Below are positions 46,433-56,400 of a DNA stretch of 64,000 nt, piece after piece; positions within the stretch are counted from its first letter, which is position 1; every line of letters begins with the position of its first letter. Origin of the DNA: Gigaspora margarita. Its lineage: Eukaryota; Glomeromycota; Glomeromycetes; Diversisporales; Gigasporaceae. The stretch covers positions 721,752 through 785,751 of the forward strand of contig WTPW01000076.1 in the NCBI GenBank assembly GCA_009809945.1, given 5' to 3'. Under the pieces are notes generated by a model that had not been told where the DNA came from, made no database searches, and saw only the letters and a program-made list of their open reading frames with translations. The position numbers and the translations under genes are program-made.

Positions 46433-46920
46433 CGATCAGCTATGTACCGGTAAATCAAAACTATAATCAGGATTATAGTTTAATATATCTGATATAGTAA
46501 AAAATGACGCATGTTTTTGAATGATTTTAGCATTAATCTATTTTCAAACACGTTTAAAACAAAGTTACATTAAAAAATTTTATGTCTAGTATTAAAATTT
46601 TTACTTGTAACAAAATTATTTCTCTTTGAAAAGTTTTCAATATAAAGCACAGAATTTTTGCAAAGAGTCAATTGAAATTTAATATTAATGTTAAAATTTT
46701 TCAACGTAACTGAATAAAAAAGTAAAATGATTCACTCTAGACATCTAAAAACTTATTAATATATATATAAAGTGATAAATAATCCCAATCACTAATCACA
46801 ATTTATAAAAAAAAAAAAAATTAATTTTTATAGTTAGACCGCACCCCCCCAATGGATGTAACCCGTAATACTTACCTGCACCACAACACCCATATTCACC
46901 TTATTGTTAATTTTAGTACA

Positions 46921-47283
46921 AGTAAGTTAGTGGTGTCCAAAAAATTTTGCACGCATGTGACTTTTTTTTGGCGCAAACCAATTGAATTTTAGGATCAGGT
47001 GTAACGTAAAAATCGCGTTTTTTATGATTTTTCATAATAACTCTATGAAATCGTCTACTGCGCATTAACAAAAAAAATTCCTTGCAAAATTTTGGTATCA
47101 GCAGCACTCTAACAAGGTCTAACCCATACCCTAACCACTCGATTTATTACTTTAATTCTTTCGCTTTATTCGATTGTTTTGATTGTTTTGATTTTTACGT
47201 TACACCTGATCTCAAAATTTGATTGGTTTGTGGCACAAAAAAGTCACGTGCGTGCAAAATTTTTTGGACACCACTAACTTACT
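46921..47283. mobile_element. 363-bp Mutator-like MITE with long TIRs and 11-bp TSD
   Basis: ATTTTAGTACA is duplicated at 46910-46920 and 47284-47294. TIRs start AGTAAGTTAGTGGTGTCCAA and run about 90 bp inward with few mismatches, through GATCAGGTGTAACGTAAA at 46993. The centre has 'aaattccttgcaaaattttggtat' and 'cataccctaacc'. Long TIRs with 9-11-bp TSDs are typical of Mutator-like elements. It looks recent, given the arm identity and perfect TSD. Confidence 0.8.
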
Positions 47284-47489
47284 ATTTTAGTACAGTAGTA
47301 CGTATGTATCTATCTGTCATATCTGATATCAGATATCATATATAAAATAGTAAATTTTAATACTGCAATACGTATTCAGTGATGATCTATGGTGGCTTAG
47401 CCAATTTAATAAAAAAATTTTTTTTTTAAATTTTTTATACGCTTTAAAGTACTTTTTATTCTCGTGATTTTTCAGAACCTACCAATTAC

Positions 47490-48045
47490 CGTACCGCACT
47501 GAGCAAAAGACCCCCTTTCTGAATACCCCCATGCAAAAGATCCGGGTATTTTACATGGCATATTTTTTTCACCAAGTATAATACCCGGTTATTTTGCAAT
47601 TATTTGATAAAGGATTTTGTAAAAGGCCTGGGTATATTATATTTATTAATATTGTAGCATCAAGCAGCTCCCTCAATGAGATTTGCTAGTGATCAAGGTA
47701 TTGCTCAATCATTTCGATTGATCGAATTTAATTGAAATGATTTTTATACCGATTTTGCCAGAAATTCATTGTGCAAAATGCGGAGTAACTATAAAATACC
47801 CCCACACAAAATACCTCCCTGTCAAAAGATCCTACTGCACAAAATACCCGTTACCGAATGAAATACCCGGGGTACTTTGTAAGTTTTGGTTACGGTACGA
47901 TTTCCCGAAAGCTATTTCCCCGACATGACACTTACCCGACATCACGCATGTGACAATTTGCTAAAAACTTATACCTACAATTAACAAAATGCTAACCTTG
48001 ACCCTATGTGATGTCGGGGAAATCGGGTCTTTTGCACGGTAAGTC
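47490..48045. mobile_element. TIR element with GCAAAAGACC ends, containing a small CCGACATCAC MITE
   Basis: TACCGCACTGAGCAAAAGAC at the left is inverted as GGGTCTTTTGCACGGTA at the right. The interior has repeated 'aaaatacccg' motifs. An inner element at about 47937-48016 has ends CCGACATCACGC and ATGTGATGTCGG. The frame at 47737-47928 is not supported as a gene. Confidence 0.5.
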
Positions 48046-48227
48046 AAGAATGTAAAAAACTCTCGAATACCTATACTTTGTTAAAATTTATTAGAGACGA
48101 AATTTATAAGAGATCAAAGGTAATTGAGTTCACAATTTAAACCAACGAAGGTATTTTCGTGTTTAAACTCAAAACAAACGGATACGTGTCATTTCACCGA
48201 CAATCATTTCACCGACAGCTCACTTAA

Positions 48228-48311
48228 CCGACATCACGCCAAGTGACAATTTACTAAAAATACATATCTGCAACTAATAAAACGCCAATCCTACCCTATA
48301 TGATGTCGGCT
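48228..48311. mobile_element. CCGACATCAC MITE, second copy
   Basis: Ends CCGACATCACGCCAAGTGAC and TATATGATGTCGG, with an interior nearly identical to the 47.94-kb copy (GTGACAATTTACTAAAAA). Flanks CACTTAA and CTAAGTGAA are also inverted. It is surrounded by TTTCACCGACA repeats. Confidence 0.55.
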
Positions 48312-48751
48312 AAGTGAACTTTCGGTGGCACCGAAACAAACAGCCTATAACTAAGATCTAGTATTTTCTAGCAAGTAATTTTCCATTTGAATTTGATTCG
48401 GAAGCTAAAAGTTCATAATATAAAAAAATTTGACATATTTGGGCCCAATTTTATTATTAAAACATAATAAGTTCTTGAATTCAAATTCGTGAGGGTAGCT
48501 TTTATAAGCAAGAACAAACTCGAATAGTATTTATGCAAAAAACGAAGAGATAAGTTACTCTTTAAGTTAAAAATTATGCTATAACGGGACGTATCATTTT
48601 CTAAGTTAAACTTTACTTATTTTTATTATTGTAATTTCAAAATACTGAATAGAAATGATTTAGAACGATTTAAAAGAATACATTCATAAGTAGAAAACGT
48701 ATACGTGTATGAAAAATAAAATTTTTATTAAAAAATAACCATTAAATTTGT

Positions 48752-48822
48752 CTCAATGAGACAAATCGAATGGTATAATAATCATTAAATTCAGACAGTT
48801 GGATTGTGAGATATCTTTGGTC
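48752..48822. repeat. Free-standing hairpin with GTCTCAATGAGAC tip
   Basis: AAATTTGTCTCAATGAGACA is followed by 'aatcgaatggta', then ATTGTGAGATATC. It is a decayed relative of the MITE hairpin modules. Confidence 0.5.
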
Positions 48823-49064
48823 TTGTAAAATATAAAGTTTTATTTCTTATAACGTTATCACGTGTAAGAATGTAGCCAATTACAATAAAAAATTTATGTG
48901 ATTGACAGATCACAAAATTTCAAATTTTGGATGTTTGTGTCACGATCATTGTCCATTCAAAAATTAGCCAATCAAAATGAAAGCTCGCTATGCAAATTAC
49001 AAAAAAATCTGGCGTATAACAGATAAGATCCGTTCTTATATATGCAATTATCTTTAGCTTGAAC

Positions 49065-49598
49065 ATGAGTGGTAGGCAAGTGTTAGTCACTTGGATCTCC
49101 AACGAGGAGTGTAAATTGTCGAAAAAACCGATATAAACGGACTAATATGAACTTTTCTTGTTAGTAGCGATAGCGACGAAACCGAGACCAAAACTATTGT
49201 TCTTAGAACTGGTAAACTGTTTGCTAGAAAATTTTTATCATATTAAATTATTAAATTATTTGCTTTTACTTTTATTATACCATATACCGACCAATTAAAA
49301 GCTGGGTTTGATGCTCGCTTTCCCAATACAAACCAAACCAAGCATTGCTGGCAAAATTACGTAGATTATTTTAAGTGTATAAAAGCTCGTGGTGAGGACT
49401 TTCCTCCTTGCAAACAGTTCTTTAGAGCGTATCATAGTTTATGTCCCACCGATTACGTAAGTCGCATTTAACTTTTTATTATTTAGTAGTCGTAATTTAT
49501 TAATGCTAATTTTATATATATGTATATTTTTTTAATAGATTTCAAAATGGGATACTCAGAGAGAGGAGGGAAATTTTCCTGTTAACCTTAACCCTTAA
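49065..49598 (+). CDS. COX12: Cytochrome c oxidase subunit VIb (Cox12)
   Basis: This small intermembrane-space subunit sits on complex IV and is held by two CX9C/CX10C-type disulphide hairpins. Exons 49302-49456 and 49539-49598 are clear: AGFDARFPNTNQTKHCWQNY, VDYFKC, FPPCKQFFRAYHSLCP, then ISKWDTQREEGNF and TAA. Upstream, 49165-49211 gives SDSDETETKTIVLRT and joins in phase through a 90-bp GT-AG intron. The start is less certain. The best fit is an 11-nt first exon (49065-49075, ATG AGT GGT AG) ending at a GC donor (AG/GCAAGT), with an 89-bp intron and an ACTAAT branch-like motif. The sum is 90 aa, close to the yeast protein's size. Exons 2-4 give high confidence and exon 1 is inferred. It is convergent with the acetyltransferase gene. 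Confidence 0.85.
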
Positions 49599-49763
49599 CA
49601 TTAAAATCAAATTTCCAATATAATATCTTTAGATCAATTCAATATTATCTATCGAATGAAATTTTACTTTATAAATTCGTCGGAAGATTAAGCTAAGAAC
49701 TATTAAGTGAAAAAGAATGACTTTTCTTTTCAATCATTAAAAAAAAATAAATTTTCAATGACC

Positions 49764-49765
<2 letters not shown>

Positions 49766-49803
<38 letters not shown>
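49766..49803. repeat. (AAT)n microsatellite between convergent genes
   Basis: About twelve AAT/ATA triplets lie between the COX12 stop and the acetyltransferase stop. Confidence 0.9.
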
Positions 49804-49811
49804 TATAATTA

Positions 49812-51095
49812 TTATTTAGTATAGCGAAGTTGATTGTACGTAAAAACTGGCGGTGTCCAATCAAGCTTTGACCTATCAATCCTGCGTTTTTTATTTTTTG
49901 ACATTACTATCATCGCATCAGTCAATCGAATTGCCGTCTGGCCTTGATATGAACCAATTCCAAGTGTGTGTAATGTGTATAAAACGTCCCTTTGGGCAAT
50001 ATACGTTTTTTCAGAAATTTCCTCTATAGTAATTTCTCCTCCATGAAATTGATGATATCGATGTAGAACTTCAATAATTATTTCTTGCCAATATTTTTGA
50101 TATGATAATAATCCAAGATCAGAAAATGGCTTTTCAGGTGTTCCTATTTTATTTTCAATCTTGGCTAATTCATATGACATTTCTATAAGTAATCTTCCAT
50201 ATCCTTGTCTCTGAAAATGTGGCAATGTTAAAATACATGCAAGATTATGTTCTACACTATTCTTTTCCTTTGAAAAGTATCCAATTATATGAAATCCATA
50301 CGCATCTGATCGACACATTATATAAAACATGAATGGAATAAGATCATAATAGAGTGATTTGTGATCAAGAAAGAGTTTTGAAAGTAATGACAAATTTTGA
50401 CAATATGTTGTTTGTCTCACTCCATCAATTTCAAAAAATGAAATTTCTCCATCTCGATATATTTCGTTTCCTGGTGGATGTCTAATAGTACATTTTTTAC
50501 AATGTCGTTCAAATTGTTTTTCACTAATAAAATGATTCAAGCAGAATTCGCAAATATAAATTACGCGTGCTTCTGTATATTCTTGAGGATATGGTGAGAA
50601 ATACCATGTTTGAAGATAATGTTCTCCAAACCAAATTGCATCAAGATTTTTAACACGTGATTTAATTGGTTTCTTTTCAAGTACTCCTAATGATTGTGAT
50701 GAACATTCTGCTTGTGTCAAAGATTCTGATTCATCAAGAGATGATGTAGAAAAAAATGAATTGTCAAATTCTGTCAAATCACGTGGTGTGGTGCACGGTG
50801 AAGATTCTGATAATTTCATTTCCACAACCTCTTTTGAGGTATCTATCCGATCTTCTAATACCCATTCATCAAGCCTTTTATTAAAATCTTTAAAATGAAC
50901 GTAATACTCCAAATTTCCATCTTTATTGAGTCGAGTAGCTAGAACTTCTGCAATTTGCATTGGAGATTCATTCTTCCTATGATATTTCGTTTTCACATAG
51001 TATTTATTATTAATAGTAATTTCATGTTCTTGAAGTTCATTATCGGTTGGAGTTGAAGTTGACGAGCCTGAATCGGGACATATATCATTTGTCAT
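49812..51095 (-). CDS. ESA1: MYST histone acetyltransferase, Esa1/Tip60 (KAT5) type
   Basis: The 427-aa product is close to yeast Esa1 (445 aa), the catalytic subunit of NuA4, which acetylates H4 and H2A in the nucleus. Residues 27-85 form a chromo-barrel (YYVHFKDFNKRLDEWV). A C2HC zinc finger uses C182, C185, H198 and C202. The MYST fold follows: YCQNLSLLSKLFLDHKSLYY with the autoacetylated Lys at 246, catalytic Cys 287 in ACILTLP, the acetyl-CoA loop QRQGYG (295-300) and catalytic Glu 321 in PEKPFSDLGLLSY. All key residues are present. The start ATG precedes a polar S/T-rich leader. There are no introns, unlike fimbrin and COX12. An S/T/E-rich linker (about 92-140) separates the chromo-barrel and finger. 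Assignment to Esa1 rather than another MYST class rests on the chromo-barrel. Confidence 0.93.
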   Translation of the reverse strand: MTNDICPDSGSSTSTPTDNELQEHEITINNKYYVKTKYHRKNESPMQIAEVLATRLNKDGNLEYYVHFKDFNKRLDEWVLEDRIDTSKEVVEMKLSESSPCTTPRDLTEFDNSFFSTSSLDESESLTQAECSSQSLGVLEKKPIKSRVKNLDAIWFGEHYLQTWYFSPYPQEYTEARVIYICEFCLNHFISEKQFERHCKKCTIRHPPGNEIYRDGEISFFEIDGVRQTTYCQNLSLLSKLFLDHKSLYYDLIPFMFYIMCRSDAYGFHIIGYFSKEKNSVEHNLACILTLPHFQRQGYGRLLIEMSYELAKIENKIGTPEKPFSDLGLLSYQKYWQEIIIEVLHRYHQFHGGEITIEEISEKTYIAQRDVLYTLHTLGIGSYQGQTAIRLTDAMIVMSKNKKRRIDRSKLDWTPPVFTYNQLRYTK

Positions 51096-53231
51096 TTGTA
51101 GGAAAAAGCCTGAGAAAAAAAAAAATTGAAAAATTTCCTCGCGTTTTTTTATCGCGTCAAAATGTAAAATGTATACTTTTATTCGTTATAATGTTATTTG
51201 TAAACTTACGTTATACCGTTTTTGTGAAATATTTATAAACAACTTATTTGCGATCTTGGGAACACCTTTTTTTCTACAAAAGGGTGTAAGATCTCAGAGT
51301 CGTAAGGTCAAAAGTTAGATGCAAATATGCAAGATGCAAAAAAATTGCAAATCATATAATCGCAAAGTCACTGAGTAGTTATATTCTAAGTAATTTATAT
51401 ATCAAATATAACAAATAAATAATATAATGGTTTCTCAATTTAAGTTAAAACTTAGTTTTTAAAAAGTAATTAAAATATTACTATTATAATATATTAAAAT
51501 ATTATAATATTCTTGAATTTGTATGTACTAAAAGGTTCAAATTTAATTATTTATTTGGATTGGTGTATATATTAAAGATTCGTTATGCGAAAAATTTAAT
51601 TATATAATTATAAATTCTATATATTTATTCACAACTAATATTTTTGCTTTATAAAACTTTAAATGCAATATAAAAAACAGCTTTATAATTCTTTTTTGTT
51701 TATATGCTATGTCTCTTTGATGTTTAATATTATTTTTGCAAAATTTCAATGTTAATTCAATTGTATAATATTGTTCCAATAAATATAAATGTAATTTAGT
51801 TAATTTAATATATAATAAAAATAAATATATACTTATTTTTTAAAATTTATATAAAATCTTATCAAGATTCATATTTTGAATAATAGTTTCTGGGTTATAA
51901 TCTTCAAAACTTCTCTATCATTATTAGAATTTTTATTTTCAATTAAATCATCTTGTTTGCTATTTAATAATTCAAAAATTCATAAATTAAACTCAATTAA
52001 TGATTTAATTTCCAATTTCAAATTGTTTGCTATAATTTTAGTAGAGTTCAATAGGTATTTTCTTCAAAATTATAAAATATAGAAAATATAGAATTAACTA
52101 ATATATATATATGTTTTCTAATATAATATTTGCAATTTATTACACGGCTCCTAATTGTTCACTCATGATCTTTTTTTTTGATATTCTCACGGTTAGTCCG
52201 CCGTAAAAAATACCAACTAAGAGAATATTAGTAAAAAAAGGTCATGGGTGACAAGTAATAAATCAGTTATCGGTATTATTAAAATCCCGAATCAATCTTG
52301 ATATTATTCATCATTGCAATACTGAATAATATTTTGATTGATCCGTGATATTTAATAATATCTATAATAAAACGTGAAAAACTATTACATATCACATAGT
52401 AACAGGGATCTATTGTATTTAAAATATAGTGGAATATTATTTTACTAGAGTTAGAAAAATTCCGAGCCACAGATCACTGCAGATCACTGTCAGAACCAAT
52501 AAAAATTGCAGGATCTTCGGATCTTCATGTAACATAAACAACCTGCTAACCAACAAAGAAACTATAATAGCACAAAATTTTACTATGAAAACTAGCTCTG
52601 TTTTTTAAGTAAAAAATGTATATCATGAAATTTTATTTATAATGAGAGCTTTTTTATATTAAAATAAACAAAAAAAGGGTATTATTATCAAAATTTCGTT
52701 TTACATCAAATGTAGATTATTTTTTTGACATAAGAGAAAACAGTTAGAGATGTTACCCTGGTTTGAACCAGTTTTTTGAACTAGTTCAAGTAGTCTTTAG
52801 TCCATAAACTAATATCAGTTCAAATAAAGTTAGTCCATAACAAATATAGCAATTACATAATTAAATATTAATAGGCTTATTATTATATAATAGTAAATTT
52901 ATACAATAAAAATAAAAATACTATGTTACAAACTAACAATTATTCTTAAATGTTTTAGTGAGCAAGTTTATTAGTGCCAAAGTTATGAAATATTGTATTT
53001 GCAAATTTTGCAATATCTTATAGAAGCAACCAAAATGTCGCAAAAAAATTTTTTTTTTTTGAGCAAAAACAAAAGAGTTGCTTTTATTCAAGTCAAATTT
53101 TATTAGTAGAATATAATAACTTTAGTTAAATTTTTGGCTTCAAAATCTAAAGTATTGCTTTTATTTGATAGTTGGTTCTAATTAGTAATATATAGTAAAA
53201 AAATAAAATAAAAAATAAAAAAAAATAAAAA
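51096..53231. other. AT-rich intergenic DNA with one foldback, no gene seen
   Basis: At about 52140-52265 a foldback has arms TTCACTCATGATCTTTTTTT and the inverse of GGTCATGGGTGACAAGTAAT. Short frames (for example 52279-52470) have no recognisable motif. The remainder is AT-rich. Confidence 0.5.
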
Positions 53232-53374
53232 AATATAAGCTATATATATATATATATTTTTTTTTAACGATCATGTCACAACTTTATTTTATAATATAGA
53301 GTTTGCAGTTTTAATACATGCGTTTTCTATTTATAGCTATGCTATTTTAAACTAAAGTGTGGCTCACCCGGTTG

Positions 53375-53410
53375 CCATTTGGCACCTATGTGCGACCTGC
53401 CAAAGTAGAA
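53375..53410 (-). promoter_or_regulatory. Conserved 3'-end motif of LINE-2w
   Basis: Minus-strand GGCAGGTCGCACATAGGTGC is followed by GGCAACCGGGTGAGCCAC. It matches the LINE-1w 3' region while nearby bases differ, suggesting constraint on an RNA end structure. Confidence 0.5.
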
Positions 53411-53495
53411 ATAACCTTGCTACCTCATTAGTATCTACCTTAAATACTAAATCTGCAGTTCATCGGCCTGGATCTACAGCCCGTCATGATCTTAT

Positions 53496-56400
53496 TTAAT
53501 TTTTATTCCACCCGGACCACCTTCTGGTCCATATCCATTTTTCCATCTCTTCTGTTACCAATACCATTTTTTTCTTAAACCTATCCCACCTTTTATCTTC
53601 CGACTTTGGTCTTCTGGGTCCATCCTCAAATCCTTCACATAGGTCTTCTCCTCCTCCTTTATCTATAACTTTTCCTACACTATTATTATTTTTTTTCCTC
53701 TTTCCTTCTGAACTTACTTTCTTTGTTTTCTTTTTTTTGGAGTTAATTTCTATTTGTTTTTCCCATTTTGCAACTTCGTTACAACGTTGAAGCCATATCT
53801 CTTCTTGGAAAAAACTGTGCCATTTATCCCACCATTCAGTAATGATCGAATCTGTTACTTTTCTGGTAATCCCCATTGCCAAGAGTGAGATTGCTAGGTC
53901 CGATTCAATTAGCCCTCTTGCCATGTAATTTCTTTTTTTGTACCTGTCTGCTTCATTTCTGCCAGTTAGACTTGTGTAGAGGTCCGCAATTGTCATTCTT
54001 TTTCTGACCACTGTATCCAGGTTCGACCATATTTGATTCACTATTGAATACTCTTCCTCTATCTATCTTGCTTCGTCAACTTCACATGCTGTAAGGTGCT
54101 CAAACGATTCTTCTTTCTCTTTACATTTCCGGCATATTGTCGTTTGATAAAGGTTCTCTCAGTTTCTTTTACGAAGTTGTAGAGTAGGCAGCAAACCGCT
54201 CAAACTCTTTAGTCGAAAACTCCACTTTTTATTCGCTTTGAAGGACCATGCCTTCTCTTTTTTCTCTTTTTTTCACAGACTCCTAAAGATTTTTCAATCT
54301 TGCTTTTCTATTCTCTTTTGATGAGTACTATCTTTAGTATTATGCACAAATACCCATTTGGCTTTGTAGAAGGTCTGTGTGAGTGTTTTGAGAAAGCTTC
54401 GAATAGGGGTTTCGATAGAGATGTTGTTCCAGGTTGGTCTTAACACCATTCCTTGNGTCTCCTTTACGTTAACTGCGATTACTTCTTTTTCTTTTGCACC
54501 TTCTTTTGCTGCCTTATCTGCTAAGTCATTCAACATATTTCCCGTGTGTGCTTTTACTTTGTGAAGTCGCATGTCTATATTCTTTGTGTTTAGGATTTTG
54601 ACAATCGTTCCCAGGATGCCTGGGTTTTTCATCTTACACCAGCTTCTTGTAGTTTTACTTTCACNGCTNCTTTTAATTGTGTGGATCGATACTTGGCTAT
54701 CCGTAAAAATATCTATTTTGCTATTACTTGGGGTTACCAGGGTCGCTTCCAGAATTGCCATAAGTTCAGATCTTGTTGAGGAGAACCAACCTTGGATTCT
54801 GCCTTTCAGTTCTCTAACTATTGTACCATCACTATCTAGTTGAATTATTCCATACCCTGCTTTGTGATCCTCTGTTCCTCCACCTCCAAGTGAGCCATCT
54901 GTGTAGTAACTTATTTCATTGTACTCTTGGTTTTCCTTTAATGGCTGTATAAGTTCTTGTTGTTTTCCTATATTCTCTATTGTACTTCAGATCAAATATA
55001 CGTCCCAATTTTCTGCAAGTATTACATGTTCGATTTTGGATTCTTTCCTTTCAGCAGAACTTTTTTCTGGAGCTATCAGGTTTTTGAGGTGTTTAAGACT
55101 GATTGTTGTGGCCCAGCCTCTCTCATTTTTCCGCTTTATCCAAGGACTTGCGTCTTCGACTTCATTTACCTTTGCTTTTAAGGTCTTGCTTGTGGGGACT
55201 ATACTTGTTCCTGAGGGGCTGTGGGGTGGTAAGTTCTCCTTATTTGCCTCCTCCCATTCTATTATACGCATCTTTTTATTTGGAAATTTTTTTTCCACTT
55301 TGCCTAAGAATGGTCCGGTACTATTTTCTTTTTTTCCTATTACTCATTCCTTTTTGGATCTTTTGTGTGATAGTTTTCTTTTTTCTGGCTTGATTTGGGT
55401 TTCGTTTATCTTATCAACTTGTTTGAAATCTTCTTTGATACTATGAGTTAATTTATTCTCCAGTACCGTTTGCTCCAATTTTTGAAACCATTGAGGCGTT
55501 TTTCCTTTCGTTTCTATTCTGCGAACCCTTTTGATTTGCTGCCACGTGAGTATGATATTATCCTGTCTTGTAATTATTTGCTCAAGGTACCATATATTTA
55601 GTTTACGAAGTGCTTGAGTACCTTTTTCCAAATCTTTATTATTTAGTAGGTTTCTTATCTCTGTACTGGCCCTATCATGTGTACTTATGGTCCAATTTCT
55701 TTCCCATTCGGCATTTCTGATACTAATACCCATATCTTTTGCTGTTGCTAAAATGCTAGCATTAAGGTTATTTCTCCACTTTAGCTTTTTAATTTCATCG
55801 TTGTTAAGGGTCCATATGGGTACTGTAGATCTTAATAATAGTTGGGCATCTCTCAGCCTCATTCTGGTAAGATCACCTACGAGATTTGGATTGTTTATTC
55901 TAATTACCCATTCTGAGATTATATGCTCTGTGTGCCGCTGCCAAAGTGAATTGATTCCCCAGATGTTCTTCTGTAATGGAATAGTATTTGAGGTAGTTGA
56001 GGCTAGTTCTGCTTTCCTTTTTGCTATTCTTATTACTGGTTGATGCAATTTGTCACATTCATGCTTAGATAGCATTACCATATTTAGCTTGTATTCAGCT
56101 CGAGGTAGAACTACTACATTGTTTATATATCTTATATGTTTTATTGAAATTTTTTTCCTATTAAGCAAGTTGGCCATTTGTTTAATTTCAACTCCCAATC
56201 TTTTCTTAATTGTCTGTTTGAGGTCAGCTGCCATCAGCCAGACTCCAAGATATCAAGCTACTTCCTTTTTCTTTTTTGCAATTATTTTTTTTTTCCTTCT
56301 TTGATCATAATTGCTTTTTCTTCTAATTTGTCTTTTCTGTTAATCACTATTAACTCTGTTTTCTTGCCATTAACCTCTATGTTGTTTAGTCGGAAGAAGG

